The translations under genes and the position numbers were made by a program. Below are positions 51,853-62,026 of a DNA stretch of 64,000 nucleotides, in pieces (the first letter of the stretch is position 1; each line of letters begins with the position of its first letter). Below the pieces are notes generated by a model that saw only the letters and a list, made by a program, of their open reading frames with translations, was not told the origin of the DNA and did not search any database. The stretch lies in assembly GCF_017812015.1 (NCBI RefSeq), contig NZ_JADQTN010000001.1:1838501-1902500 (forward strand), read 5' to 3'. The DNA comes from Pontixanthobacter sp. CEM42 (GTDB taxonomy: Bacteria > Pseudomonadota > Alphaproteobacteria > Sphingomonadales > Sphingomonadaceae).

Positions 51853-53442
51853 ATGTCCGACCCGATCAGGCAACAGGGCGAGTACGAGGAATTTCCAAAG
51901 TCACATACGAGTGCTGGCCGTTCCGCGGGAATGATCTGGGCGCTCAGGGCAGCGGGCCCAATTGGCGCGCTGCTCGTATGGCTCGCACTCGGCAATTCGT
52001 CCGACCTTTCTAACGATGCGCGCTTTGTCGCCGCCATCGGCACGCTGATGGCCATTTGGTGGATCAGCGAAGCCATTCCGCTTGCCGCCACATCACTGCT
52101 GCCAATCGTGCTGATCCCTGCGCTGACAGAACGCACTGTCGGCGAGGCTACCGCGCCCTATGCCAGTTCCATCGTATTCCTGTTCTTGGGCGGATTTCTA
52201 ATCGCGATTGCGATGGAGAAATGGAATCTCCACCGCCGCGTCGCGCTAATCACCTTGAAGCAGGTCGGCGTTGCGCCTCGCCGGATTGTGTTGGGCATGA
52301 TGATCGCGACTGGCTTCCTTTCGATGTGGGTTTCCAACACCGCGACGACGCTGATGATGCTACCGATTGGCTTCTCTGTCTTGGCGCTCGTCACGGGCAA
52401 AATGCGCGCTGGCGGACCCAATATTTCGGGAGAGATGGCCGCACATAGTGACGAGCCACTTGATCCCAATATCGCGCGTTTCGGCACATGTTTGGTTTTG
52501 GCGATTGCTTGGTCGGCCAGCGTGGGCGGGCTTGGCACTTTGCTTGGCAGTCCGCCCAATGCGATCATCGCAGGCTATGCGGCTGATGAGCTAGGCCGTG
52601 ACATCGGCTTTCTCGAATGGATGCTGCTGGGCGTTCCACTGGCAGTGACATTCATCATCATCGGCTGGCTGCTGATGACGCGTGTGCTTTACCGTTTCGA
52701 GATCGACGAAATCCCCGGCGGCGAGACAATGATCCAAGGCGAAATCGCCAAATTGGGCAATCCTAGCCAAGGCGAGAAGATGGTCGCGCTGGTATTCGGC
52801 GGCGCAGCGTTCATGTGGGTCGTACCCGGTTTGCTGGCGACAATCCCCAGCGTAAATGCGCAGTTCGGCTGGCTCGGTGAACTCAATGACACTGCCATCG
52901 CCATCGCCGCAGGTCTCGCCATGTTTATACTGCCCGGCAAAGGCCGGACCGAAATGGTGCTGAATTGGAAAGATGCCGAGGACGGTTTGCCATGGGGCGT
53001 GTTGCTGCTTTTCGGCGGCGGTCTCAGCCTGGCCAGTGCGGTGGCATCGACCGGTCTCGACAGCTGGTTCGGTCAGCAAGTCTCCGGCCTTGCTTCGCTA
53101 CCGGCCATCCTGATCGTCGCCAGCGTCGTGATGTTGATACTGTTCCTGACCGAAGTAACCAGCAATACTGCCACGGCCGCCACTTTTATTCCGATCTTGG
53201 GCGGGGTTGCGGTTGGTATCGGGATGGACCCGATGACGCTGCTGATACCCGCGGCGTTCGCCGCAACCTGCGCCTTTATGCTGCCAGTGGGCACACCGCC
53301 CAATGCGATTGTGTTCAGCACAGGGCGCGTAACCATCGCGCAGATGGCGCGCGGCGGGTTCGTGCTCAACATTGTCGGCGTGATGCTGATTACGCTGTTC
53401 GTTTATGCGCTGGGCGGCTGGGCGCTAGGCCTCGTCCTTTAA
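51853..53442 (+). CDS. SLC13/DASS family anion symporter
   Basis: A 529-aa polytopic carrier from ATG 51853 (MSDPIRQQGEYEEFPK; AAGGAACT site upstream). Paired signature motifs SNTATTLMMLPIGF and SNTATAATFIPILGG, with GSPPNAIIAGYAADEL and VGTPPNAIVFSTGR, are the sodium/dicarboxylate clamp loops. It imports di- or tricarboxylates or related anions. It is divergent from the GGR-like operon and 81 bp before the AbgT gene. Confidence 0.92.
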   Translation: MSDPIRQQGEYEEFPKSHTSAGRSAGMIWALRAAGPIGALLVWLALGNSSDLSNDARFVAAIGTLMAIWWISEAIPLAATSLLPIVLIPALTERTVGEATAPYASSIVFLFLGGFLIAIAMEKWNLHRRVALITLKQVGVAPRRIVLGMMIATGFLSMWVSNTATTLMMLPIGFSVLALVTGKMRAGGPNISGEMAAHSDEPLDPNIARFGTCLVLAIAWSASVGGLGTLLGSPPNAIIAGYAADELGRDIGFLEWMLLGVPLAVTFIIIGWLLMTRVLYRFEIDEIPGGETMIQGEIAKLGNPSQGEKMVALVFGGAAFMWVVPGLLATIPSVNAQFGWLGELNDTAIAIAAGLAMFILPGKGRTEMVLNWKDAEDGLPWGVLLLFGGGLSLASAVASTGLDSWFGQQVSGLASLPAILIVASVVMLILFLTEVTSNTATAATFIPILGGVAVGIGMDPMTLLIPAAFAATCAFMLPVGTPPNAIVFSTGRVTIAQMARGGFVLNIVGVMLITLFVYALGGWALGLVL

Positions 53443-53523
53443 CACAGTGGACTAAAATGCAGCGAGTATTCATAGAGCGCTGCTTACGGAGCAGCATTCC
53501 GCACACCTTATCCGGAGCACATA

Positions 53524-55113
53524 ATGGCCGATAGCCCCCCAGCGACCACCGCACCAAAGCGCAATGCCTTCACGCGGTTTCTGGACGGCGTCGAATGGTT
53601 GGGGAATTTGCTGCCCCATCCGGTGACATTGTTTGCGTTGCTGGCGGTCGGAATCGTCTTCTTGTCCGGCCTGTTTGGCTATCTTGAAGTCGCCGTTCCC
53701 GACCCCCGCCCAGCGGGAGCAAAGGGCGTAGCAGAGGATGGCATGATCCGCGCGGTTAGTCTGATGGATGGCGACGGGGTGCGGCGAATTTTCACCGGGC
53801 TGGTCGGCAACTTTACGGGATTTGCCCCGCTTGGCGTGGTGCTGGTCGCTATGCTCGGCGTCGGTGTTGCGGAGAAATCTGGGCTACTATCTGCCGCTGT
53901 CCGTAGCATGGTTCTGGGCGCGCCAAAGCATCTCGTGACGGTCGCCATCGTCTTCGCGGGGATCATTTCAAACACAGCATCCGAGGTCGGATATGTCGTG
54001 TTGATCCCGCTTGCAGCAGCGATCTTCTATGCGCTGGGAAGGCATCCACTGGCCGGTATGGCCGCGGCCTTTGCCGGAGTGTCGGGTGGCTATAGCGCCA
54101 ATCTGTTGATCGGAACTATCGATCCGCTGCTGGCTGGGATCACGCAGGAGGCAGCGCGTCTACTCAATCCAGATTATGTCGTGGTGGCCACAGCCAATTG
54201 GTACTTCATGGTCGCGTCGACCTTCCTGATCACGCTGATCGGTTCGCTGGTGACGATCTATATCGTCGAGCCGAAACTGGGTGAATATGATGCGTCCCGC
54301 GCGGACCCTACTGTTCTCGACGATTCGATGATGAACCAGATCGAAGATCGCGAGCGCAAAGGTCTTCGCTGGGCCGGTATCGCGCTCCTTGGTGTGCTGG
54401 CGCTGATGGCATTGACGCTGCTGCCTGAATGGGGCGTCCTGCGAAATCCTGAAACCGGCGACCGGATCAACGCGCCCTTCTTCAAAGGGTTCGTGGTGTG
54501 GATCTTGATCTTCTTTATCGCCACCGGTTACGCCTATGGCCGCGCGGCGGGTACGATGAAGTCGGACCGCGATGTGATTGATGCGATGGCTGCGGCGCTG
54601 TCTTCGCTGGGTCTTTATATCGTGCTGGTGTTCTTCGCGGCGCAGTTCGTGGCGTTTTTTGGCTGGACGAACCTGGGCGCGATTACTGCGGTCACCGGCG
54701 CGACATTCTTGCAAGAAACCGGGCTAACCGGCCCAGCGCTGTTCTTCCTGTTCATTCTGGTGTGTGCAGTGATCAATCTGTCGCTTGGCTCTGCCTCCGC
54801 GCAATGGGCGGTGACCGCCCCGATCTTTGTGCCGATGCTGATGCTGATCGGTTATTCGCCCGAGGTTATTCAAGCGGCCTACCGCATCGGCGACTCTACC
54901 ACCAATATCATCACGCCGATGATGAGCTATTTCGGGCTGATCCTTGCGTGGGCGACGCGTTACGATAAAAATTTGGGAGTGGGTACGCTGATTGCGATGA
55001 TGCTGCCTTACACCATCTTTTTCCTGACGCTGTGGTCGCTGTTCTTCTTCCTGTGGACCTTTGTGCTGGGTATTCCGGTGGGACCAGGATCGCCAACTTA
55101 TTATACGAGTTAG
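53524..55113 (+). CDS. AbgT family transporter
   Basis: A 529-aa AbgT-family membrane protein (p-aminobenzoyl-glutamate transporter family; several members export sulfonamides). Motifs: GEKSGLLSA-like AEKSGLLSAAVRSMV, the re-entrant GGYSANLLIGTIDPLLAGIT and STTNIITPMMSYFG. A GCTGCT/AGCAGC hairpin (53477-53495) lies in the leader, and the ribosome site is CGGAGC. The direction of transport cannot be inferred. Confidence 0.9.
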   Translation: MADSPPATTAPKRNAFTRFLDGVEWLGNLLPHPVTLFALLAVGIVFLSGLFGYLEVAVPDPRPAGAKGVAEDGMIRAVSLMDGDGVRRIFTGLVGNFTGFAPLGVVLVAMLGVGVAEKSGLLSAAVRSMVLGAPKHLVTVAIVFAGIISNTASEVGYVVLIPLAAAIFYALGRHPLAGMAAAFAGVSGGYSANLLIGTIDPLLAGITQEAARLLNPDYVVVATANWYFMVASTFLITLIGSLVTIYIVEPKLGEYDASRADPTVLDDSMMNQIEDRERKGLRWAGIALLGVLALMALTLLPEWGVLRNPETGDRINAPFFKGFVVWILIFFIATGYAYGRAAGTMKSDRDVIDAMAAALSSLGLYIVLVFFAAQFVAFFGWTNLGAITAVTGATFLQETGLTGPALFFLFILVCAVINLSLGSASAQWAVTAPIFVPMLMLIGYSPEVIQAAYRIGDSTTNIITPMMSYFGLILAWATRYDKNLGVGTLIAMMLPYTIFFLTLWSLFFFLWTFVLGIPVGPGSPTYYTS

Positions 55114-55258
55114 CGGGCAGGTCGGGATCGGCGGAGGGATTGTTTTGCGCTTCGCTTCAAACGCCTTTGGCTCGGCCGCAGCTTCGCTCTGGCCGTCTAC
55201 GGCGCAGTGCGCCTTCGACTCCGAACCCTAGGGTTCTCAGCCCAGCCATCGCGACCAT

Positions 55259-55282
55259 AAAAAGGGGCCGCTTAAGCGACCC
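55259..55282 (-). terminator. Rho-independent terminator after tRNA-Ser
   Basis: Minus strand GGGTCGCTTAAGCGGCCC followed by CTTTTT: a 9-bp stem with a T-run, 8 nt after the tRNA 3' end. The rest of the 357-bp region 55114-55470 contains tRNA-Ser and no protein gene. Confidence 0.8.
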
Positions 55283-55289
55283 ATTTTAA

Positions 55290-55377
55290 TGGCGGAGACG
55301 GAGGGATTCGAACCCTCGATAGGTTGCCCTATACACGCTTTCCAAGCGAGCGCGATCGACCACTCTGCCACGTCTCC
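55290..55377 (-). tRNA. tRNA-Ser (anticodon GGA)
   Basis: 88 nt with encoded CCA. The acceptor stem is GGAGACG/CGTCTCC, a long variable arm (ATAGGGCAACCTAT) is present as in class II tRNAs, and the anticodon loop is TTGGAAA. It reads TCC/TCT codons. Confidence 0.95.
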
Positions 55378-55470
55378 GCATCGCCGTCTGGCCTGAGCCT
55401 TGGGCGAAGCAGCGCCTCTAGCTTTGTAGGGGGGCTTTCGCAAGACGGTTTCGGGTGGCAGAGTACGGAC

Positions 55471-56592
55471 ATGAAGAAACAACTCCTGCTGGCCGCAACA
55501 ACGTTCGCCCTTACCCTCCCCGTAACTGCCCAAGAAACCGAGCCAGCAGGCGCACCATCACCCAGCCAGATCGTTGATGCCGCACCGGAAGAAGAGTGGG
55601 TGAGTATACCCGCTGAAGACCTGCTCATCATGGAGCTCTCGCCCGATGCGAATGACGAGCCTCGCTACGTCACCATCCAACTGATGCCAGCGCCGTTCAG
55701 CCAAGGCTGGGTAGAGAACATTCGGACCTTCGCCCGCGCCAAATGGTACGACGGCATCACCGTCAACCGCGTTCAAGACAATTACGTCGTCCAATGGGGC
55801 GATCCGAATTACGACAATCCCGAGGCTGAGGGTGAGGCGAAACCGTTGCCCGAGGGGCTGAAGGTTATGGATGAAAGTGAGTACGTGACAAGCAAACTCC
55901 TCTCTATCCCCGATCCTCGCGGACGCCCACGTATCAACTATACGCTGGGCGCTATTATGATCCGCAATGCAATGATCTCGAAGTCGGGTACGACTGATCC
56001 GTCGCCTGCCTTTATCACTGCAATGGAGGAGGCGCTAGAGAATCCAGAAGCACCACCGCCAGACTTGCCAGAACCTGATTTTAGTGACCGATACTCAGGT
56101 TTGACTTCCCTTGTTTTGGGATGGCCGATCGCTGGCAATGAGGGCGGGGAAACAAAGGCTGAGTTTTGGCCCGTCCACTGCTACGGCATGGTTGGCGTAG
56201 GTCGGAATTACTCACCTGATACCGGCTCAGGCGCAGAACTCTACACCGTGATCGGCCACGCCCCCCGCCACCTGGATCGCAATATTGCGCTTGTCGGACG
56301 TATTATCGAAGGCATGGAGCATCTTTCCAGCCTACCGCGCGGTTCAGGCGCTCTCGGCTTCTACACCAAGGAAGAAGAGGGCAAGCGCACACCGATCCTG
56401 TCGGTTCGCGTAGCGAGCGATTTGCCCGAGGACGAACAGCCGCTATTTGAATATCTCTCCACCGAGGGCGAAACTTTCGCCAAATATGCTGAGGCACGCG
56501 CCAACCGCCGCGATCCGTTCTTTCTCGTGCCTGCTGGCGGGGCGGATATCTGCAACATTCCAGTACCAGTACGGCACACACCGAATGGCTGA
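55471..56592 (+). CDS. Periplasmic peptidyl-prolyl cis-trans isomerase (cyclophilin)
   Basis: 373 aa from ATG 55471 (MKKQLLLAATTFALTLPVTAQ signal peptide). The segment YVTIQLMPAPFSQGWVENI, then ARAKWYDGITVNRVQDNYVVQWGDP, is a cyclophilin domain, with a large insertion before the last strands (YTVIGHAPRHLDRNIALVGRIIEGMEHL). It probably assists folding of exported proteins. The 56585 gene overlaps its end by 8 bp. Confidence 0.88.
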   Translation: MKKQLLLAATTFALTLPVTAQETEPAGAPSPSQIVDAAPEEEWVSIPAEDLLIMELSPDANDEPRYVTIQLMPAPFSQGWVENIRTFARAKWYDGITVNRVQDNYVVQWGDPNYDNPEAEGEAKPLPEGLKVMDESEYVTSKLLSIPDPRGRPRINYTLGAIMIRNAMISKSGTTDPSPAFITAMEEALENPEAPPPDLPEPDFSDRYSGLTSLVLGWPIAGNEGGETKAEFWPVHCYGMVGVGRNYSPDTGSGAELYTVIGHAPRHLDRNIALVGRIIEGMEHLSSLPRGSGALGFYTKEEEGKRTPILSVRVASDLPEDEQPLFEYLSTEGETFAKYAEARANRRDPFFLVPAGGADICNIPVPVRHTPNG

Positions 56593-56902
56593 AACACTGA
56601 ACTGCACACTGCCGCTCACCCGTTGGGAAGGTGATCGCGGCACGTATCATCTCGTGTCAATCAAAGGCGACGATGCCGAAACAATCGCCATGCACGCGCG
56701 CATTGAGAAGCTGGAAATGGGATCGCGGCGCGGCTTCGGATCGGTCAAAGTGATGGCGCGTATTGGCGATACGATATGGAAAAGCTCTGTCTTCCCGCAG
56801 AACAAATCCAGCGAGTGGATCTTGCTCGTCAGCAAGAAAGTGATGAAGGCTGAAAATATCGTCAAAGGCGACGATGTGAACCTAGAGCTAGAACTTCTCT
56901 AA
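56585..56902 (+). CDS. DUF1905 domain protein
   Basis: A 105-aa small beta-rich protein; MAETLNCTLPLTRWEGDRGTYHLVSI and the RGFGSVKVMARIGDTIWKSSVFP region match the DUF1905 family. Function is unknown. Its ATG lies within the last codons of the cyclophilin gene, so translation is coupled. It converges with rsh, overlapping it by 4 bp. Confidence 0.8.
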   Translation: MAETLNCTLPLTRWEGDRGTYHLVSIKGDDAETIAMHARIEKLEMGSRRGFGSVKVMARIGDTIWKSSVFPQNKSSEWILLVSKKVMKAENIVKGDDVNLELELL

Positions 56903-58989
56903 ATCCGCTCCGCATGCGCCACCGCATCGCTCGCTCTCAATGCGCTGAGAATGCGGGTTAGATGCGCAATATCCTGCACGTCCAGATCGACTTCATAGAT
57001 ACCGAAGGGATGTTCATTCTGTGACAATGTGAGCATGCGGATATTCGCTACGTTTTGCGCAAAAATACCGGCCATTTCGGCGAGTGCCCCTGGCCGATCA
57101 TATAGCGTCGCCCTGATCCGCCCAACCGCACCTTTGGATTTCTGGCCCCATGACAGGTCGAGCCAATCAGCATCGACCCCGCTCGCGAGTTCGAAGCAAT
57201 CGATTGCATGAACCAACACGCCCGGACCTTGCTTGCGTAGCCCCACGATCCGGTCGCCAGGCACAGGGTGACAGCATTCGGCAAGCTGGAAGCCCACGCC
57301 CGGTGTCAGACCTTTGATCGAAATCGCCCGCTCTTGGCGGGACCATTTCTCCGGCTCTTCCATATCGGAAGTGCAACCGGGCACCAACGCCTCCATGACA
57401 TCGCGATCTTCGATCTTCGCTGCGCCGATCGCGTACATCAGCGCTTCCTCATCCTCGAGTTCAAGCCGCTTCACCGCTGCTTTTATGGCTTTCTTGCCGA
57501 TCTTCGCCGGAACGCGCCCCGATATCTCTTCGAACAGCTTGCTGCCAATCTCGGCGACTTCGGCCCGCTCTTTCAATCGCACCGAACGGCGGATCGCCGC
57601 ACGCGCTTTCCCCGTCACCACAAAACCGAGCCAGCTCAGTTGCGGCACGGCTTTCTTACCTTTGATGATCTCCACCACATCACCATTATTCAGCGGCGTA
57701 CGCAGCGGCATGTGACGCCCATTGATCTTTGCGCCAACGGTCTGCGCGCCCAAATCGGTATGCACTGCAAAGGCAAAATCGACCGGCGTCGATCCCTTTG
57801 GCAGTTGGTGCAACGCGCCCTTGGGGCTGAAAGCAAATATCCGATCCTGATAGATCGCCATGCGCGTATGTTCGAGCAACTCCTCCGCATCGTGGCTGGC
57901 ATCGACAATCTCGATCAAATCGCGCAGCCATCCAACTGCACCGTCCGGTCGGTCGCCTTGCTTATAGGCCCAATGCGCCGCCAGCCCGAACTCGTTGGTC
58001 TGGTGCATATTGCGCGTACGGATCTGCACCTCGACCCGCATCGAATTCTCATAAATCAGCGAAGTGTGAAGCGAACGGTATCCATTGTTCTTCGGCGTCG
58101 AGAGGTAGTCTTTGAATTTGCCGGGAATGAACTGCCACGTCGTATGTAAATTACCGAGTGCGGCATAGCAATCTGCCTCACTCTCGGTGATCACGCGAAA
58201 GGCCATGATGTCGGTCACCTGCTCGAACGATACATGCCTTTCGGCCATCTTCTTCCAGATGGAGAACGGGTGTTTCTCCCGCCCGGACACCTCGACTTGC
58301 AGCCCTGCCTCGGCCAGCGATTGCTTGATCGCAAGCGCAATAGCATCGACTTGGCCACCATCCTGTTTGCGGATTTGCTCCAGCCGCCCAGTAATGGTCT
58401 TAAACGCTTCCGGCTCTAACTGCTCAAACGCCAGAAACTGCATCTCACGCATATATTCATACATGCCCACGCGCTCTGCCAGCGGGGCGTAAATATCCAT
58501 CGTTTCGCGCGCGATCCGCCGGCGTTTCTCCGGATTCTTGATGAAATGCAACGTGCGCATATTGTGCAGGCGGTCAGCAAGCTTGACCAACAACACGCGG
58601 ATATCTTCGGACATGGCCAGCAGGAATTTGCGCAAATTCTCCGCCGCGCGCTCATCCTCCGGCATCGCTTCGATCTTGCTGAGCTTGGTCACACCATCGA
58701 CCAGCCGCGCCACGTCTCCGCCGAAATTGGCTTCGATATCCTCAATGGTGGCGAGGGTGTCTTCGACCGTATCGTGAAGCAGCGCAGTGATGATCGTTTC
58801 CTGATCAAGCTGCAAATCGGTCATCAGCCCGGCGACTTCTACCGGATGGCTGAAATACGGATCACCGCTGGCGCGCTTCTGGCTGCCGTGCTTCTGCACC
58901 GTATAGACATAGGCTCGGTTGAGCAGCGCCTCATCAGCGTCAGGGTCGTAATCAAGGACCCGCTCTACAAGTTCATACTGGCGCAGCAT
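56899..58989 (-). CDS. rsh: Bifunctional (p)ppGpp synthetase/hydrolase (RelA/SpoT homologue)
   Basis: 696 aa: an HD hydrolase domain (ALLHDTVEDT, with the RVDGVTKL region), RelA/SpoT synthetase (GYRSLHTSLIYENS), TGS (INGRHMPLRTPLNNGDVVEI) and a C-terminal ACT domain. It controls the stringent response. As in most alphaproteobacteria, this is probably the only long RSH protein. Confidence 0.95.
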   Translation of the reverse strand: MLRQYELVERVLDYDPDADEALLNRAYVYTVQKHGSQKRASGDPYFSHPVEVAGLMTDLQLDQETIITALLHDTVEDTLATIEDIEANFGGDVARLVDGVTKLSKIEAMPEDERAAENLRKFLLAMSEDIRVLLVKLADRLHNMRTLHFIKNPEKRRRIARETMDIYAPLAERVGMYEYMREMQFLAFEQLEPEAFKTITGRLEQIRKQDGGQVDAIALAIKQSLAEAGLQVEVSGREKHPFSIWKKMAERHVSFEQVTDIMAFRVITESEADCYAALGNLHTTWQFIPGKFKDYLSTPKNNGYRSLHTSLIYENSMRVEVQIRTRNMHQTNEFGLAAHWAYKQGDRPDGAVGWLRDLIEIVDASHDAEELLEHTRMAIYQDRIFAFSPKGALHQLPKGSTPVDFAFAVHTDLGAQTVGAKINGRHMPLRTPLNNGDVVEIIKGKKAVPQLSWLGFVVTGKARAAIRRSVRLKERAEVAEIGSKLFEEISGRVPAKIGKKAIKAAVKRLELEDEEALMYAIGAAKIEDRDVMEALVPGCTSDMEEPEKWSRQERAISIKGLTPGVGFQLAECCHPVPGDRIVGLRKQGPGVLVHAIDCFELASGVDADWLDLSWGQKSKGAVGRIRATLYDRPGALAEMAGIFAQNVANIRMLTLSQNEHPFGIYEVDLDVQDIAHLTRILSALRASDAVAHAERI

Positions 58990-59066
58990 CAGTCGCGAGT
59001 GTGCGTGTTAGTTCGACCAACCGCAAGAAAAATAGACGATATACCTACGCTGTCCGCTCATTTTGC

Positions 59067-59987
59067 TCACAATCTCGAAACGATCCAAAACGACTGAAGA
59101 ACGATGTAGCCGATGAACAGCCAACCCAACCAGCTTATTCCATCTGCTTCTTGAATATCAGATGCCGGTTCAATGGGCGCATAGGGAAGCCAACTTGCCA
59201 CAACCCGCGGATCGAATTCATCTTCAACTCCGGGATTGAAGCGCCTGAGGCTCCTGACCAAAACTCCAACAGGTCCGCCTTTTTTTACGCGCTCATGATA
59301 GGGCAGATCATCCGCAGGGCCCGCCTTCAGTGTCTGAAATGCCTCGTGCCACTGATGACTGGGTTTCGATAATCGCGCCAAACATTCGACATCACTCAAA
59401 CGTTGCGCAGCGCCCAGTGCGAACCATTTGGGGTTTGCCTTCTCCAATTCGTCTCGCCATGCAAATTCATCATCCGCCAGTTTTATGACGCTATCTGATC
59501 GCGGAATTGCAGCGCTCAAAATGCCAGCCAAGAATTCCTCTGCTGCTGCGGCATGACTGAGCTCGTGCATCTTTTCGTCATCGAGAATATCACGCACAAT
59601 CGCGTTCGCGCCGTTCTCTTCTGTTTCACCGTATTCATTCCCGAAAAGCAATTTATGCAAAGCAATGGCTCGCGGCGAAACCTCAGCCCGATCAAATTCG
59701 GGGAGATCCACATGACCAGAGGATTGCAGCGCGCTGGCGGCAAAGTCAGCGTGCAATATGCCGCTCTGACCCGCTTTCACATCGTCCTGATCGAGAGTTG
59801 CCTGCTGATCTCGGACATCAGATTGCGCGACGTTCAGAGCCAATCGCAGTTGCTGGAAACTTTCAATGTCTTCATCAGGAACAATGGCTTTAAGCTGGAT
59901 TGCGTACGCGCGCTTGATGGCAGCCACATCATCGCATGGCGTAAGTCCAAGAATTTCCCATGCTTGGTCAGGCGACATCCTCAGCAT
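59067..59987 (-). CDS. J-domain-like membrane-anchored protein of unknown function
   Basis: 306 aa. The N-terminus MSPDQAWEILGLTPCDDVAAIKRAYAIQLKAI resembles a DnaJ domain (helices I-II), but the HPD tripeptide needed to stimulate DnaK is replaced by the sequence VPDEDIESFQQLR, so canonical Hsp70 stimulation is unlikely. The middle is acidic and helical, and a single membrane helix lies at the C-terminus (about 285-304). I do not recognise its role. Confidence 0.7.
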   Translation of the reverse strand: MLRMSPDQAWEILGLTPCDDVAAIKRAYAIQLKAIVPDEDIESFQQLRLALNVAQSDVRDQQATLDQDDVKAGQSGILHADFAASALQSSGHVDLPEFDRAEVSPRAIALHKLLFGNEYGETEENGANAIVRDILDDEKMHELSHAAAAEEFLAGILSAAIPRSDSVIKLADDEFAWRDELEKANPKWFALGAAQRLSDVECLARLSKPSHQWHEAFQTLKAGPADDLPYHERVKKGGPVGVLVRSLRRFNPGVEDEFDPRVVASWLPYAPIEPASDIQEADGISWLGWLFIGYIVLQSFWIVSRL

Positions 59988-60070
59988 TCTACACGCCTAA
60001 CCTATGCGATTATGCTTAGAACCGTACCGCACGCGATGATGAACAGGCGGTCAACCCGCGCGCGACCGGA

Positions 60071-61978
60071 TTACGTGTCCGCGCCGGCAGAATCCTTGTA
60101 TCCCAGCGTTTCATCGACATTGCCGCGCGTATAGGCATGATATCCGCCGCGCGTTTTGGCGTAGATACGCTGTGCTATCGGCTTGCCCCATGCAGTTTCA
60201 TTGAGCGCGGTGAATAGCGGGCTGACGAACTTGTTACGCCCGACCCGCGCAAGAAACTGCTCAGCCTGCGGGACCGCCGAGGCGTATTGATTGCGCAGCG
60301 CCGCTTCCAACCACAGGAACAGCACTTCGTTGTTGCCCGTCTTGGACAGGCCCAATGTGTTGTCGAGCGCAGTAAGCTGCTCTGCCGTAAGGGCCTGCGG
60401 AAGCTCCTCGAGGAAACGGCGTTGCTCTGCCGCCGTCCAGCCGGACCAAGCTTCAGTATCCGGCAAAGTCGCATCGCGTGCGTATGCAGCCACTGCACTG
60501 TCCACCGCAGCAAATGCCTTGGCGTCGGGCTTGGAGGCATTGTCCGGCAGGCCAGTGCCATAGACCCATTCGTCCAGCATCAAGCGCTGTTCCAGCTTCT
60601 CGTCACCATCGACCAGCTTTTCCCGCAGATCGGCGAGGAACATTTCCGATGTAACCGCCTCGAACGCATGATTGTCGAACCACTGGGTCAGCCAGGTATC
60701 GAAGGTCTCGCGTCCAATGATGTTCTCCACCGTGCGCAGGAATACAGTGCCCTTGTCATAAATCGCGACGCCCTTTGTATCGAATGGGTTGATTTCATCG
60801 GGCGAGCGCATGGCAGTAGCGGGACTGTCAGCCCCGGCTTCCTCGATGCCCTTGACCAGTGAGGCATAGCTAAGCGCATATTCCTGCTCGGCCCGGTCCT
60901 TGCCATAGACTTCCTCGACGATGCGATTTTCGAAATAGGATGTCACGCCCTCGTTCAGCCAGCCATCGCGCCAGCTGGAATATGTCGTAAGATTGCCCGA
61001 CCAGCTATGCGCCAGCTCATGCGCGATGAGCCCGTTATTCGAACGGTCTCCCGCGATGAAAGTTGGAGTGAGGAAAGTCATCACCGGGTTTTCCATACCG
61101 CCATAGGGGAAGGCTGGCGGCAGTACGATCATGTCGTAGCGGCCCCAGCGATAATCGCCGAACAGCTCGATACCTGCATCGATCATCTCTTCGGTATCAC
61201 CCACTTCCTGCGCGGCAGCGTCGATCACTTCGGGTTCAGCCCATACGCCGGACCGCGGGCCGAGTTCGCGGAATTCAATATCGCCCGCCGCGATGGCGAC
61301 CAGATAGGGAGCAACCGGCTTGTCCATCTCGAAGGTAAAGGCACGCTTGCCCTCTTCAACGACCTCCGGATCCCCTTGCGACAGTCCGGACATAACCACT
61401 GTCAGCGCTTCTGGCGCAGTGATGCGCGCCGACCAGGTCTGGCGAACACCGGGGCTGTCCTGCGTAGGAATCCACGTGCGGTTGTTGATCGCCTGTCCCT
61501 GACTAAACAGGAAGGGATACTCGCCGCCTGAAGTCTGTTCGGGTGTCAGCCATTGCATCGCCTCGGCGTCTTTGGCCGAGTAGGTAATGGTGATTTCACG
61601 CGCATCGCCCATCTCGACGGAAAGCGGTGCGCCCTTGCCGTCCTCGACTTCGCCGATCTCGTACTCAAGCGATTTGCCCTCGCCATCAGTGATCGCATCG
61701 ATCATCAACCCGTTATTGTCGAGAATGACAGTGTCGACCCCCTTTTCGGCGATAATATCCAGCATAGCAGTGCCAGTGACGGTTTGTGTTTCGAAATCGA
61801 GGTCCAGATCGAGATCAAAATGGTTCACTCGCGCTTCCAGTGGTTTGGCGAATGTCTGATCGTCGAACGCTTCGGCGCTATCGAGTATCGGCGCGACTTT
61901 AGGAGCATTGGTATCGCCGCTTTCGGACAATCCGCAGGCGGAAAGAAATAGCAGGCTAGCAGCAGCGAGAAAACGCAT
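60071..61978 (-). CDS. M1 family metallopeptidase, lipoprotein
   Basis: 635 aa with a signal and lipobox LSAC (12-15). Zinc site HELAH (320-324) with the downstream Glu in GWLNEG (343), and the exopeptidase motif GGMEN (293-297), place it in the leukotriene-A4-hydrolase/aminopeptidase branch. It should be tethered to the envelope and trim peptides. All catalytic residues are present. Confidence 0.93.
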   Translation of the reverse strand: MRFLAAASLLFLSACGLSESGDTNAPKVAPILDSAEAFDDQTFAKPLEARVNHFDLDLDLDFETQTVTGTAMLDIIAEKGVDTVILDNNGLMIDAITDGEGKSLEYEIGEVEDGKGAPLSVEMGDAREITITYSAKDAEAMQWLTPEQTSGGEYPFLFSQGQAINNRTWIPTQDSPGVRQTWSARITAPEALTVVMSGLSQGDPEVVEEGKRAFTFEMDKPVAPYLVAIAAGDIEFRELGPRSGVWAEPEVIDAAAQEVGDTEEMIDAGIELFGDYRWGRYDMIVLPPAFPYGGMENPVMTFLTPTFIAGDRSNNGLIAHELAHSWSGNLTTYSSWRDGWLNEGVTSYFENRIVEEVYGKDRAEQEYALSYASLVKGIEEAGADSPATAMRSPDEINPFDTKGVAIYDKGTVFLRTVENIIGRETFDTWLTQWFDNHAFEAVTSEMFLADLREKLVDGDEKLEQRLMLDEWVYGTGLPDNASKPDAKAFAAVDSAVAAYARDATLPDTEAWSGWTAAEQRRFLEELPQALTAEQLTALDNTLGLSKTGNNEVLFLWLEAALRNQYASAVPQAEQFLARVGRNKFVSPLFTALNETAWGKPIAQRIYAKTRGGYHAYTRGNVDETLGYKDSAGADT

Positions 61979-62026
61979 TGGAGAACTCCGAGGTCGGTAT
62001 TTGAATGTTGGCCTTCGAATGGCCGA

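Noticed and set aside
55324-55470. Upstream start for the cyclophilin gene
   Set aside because: It would lie inside the antisense of tRNA-Ser; the signal peptide starts at 55471.
57268-58149. 293-codon ORF antisense to rsh
   Set aside because: Low-complexity His/Arg-rich shadow inside a well-supported RelA/SpoT gene.
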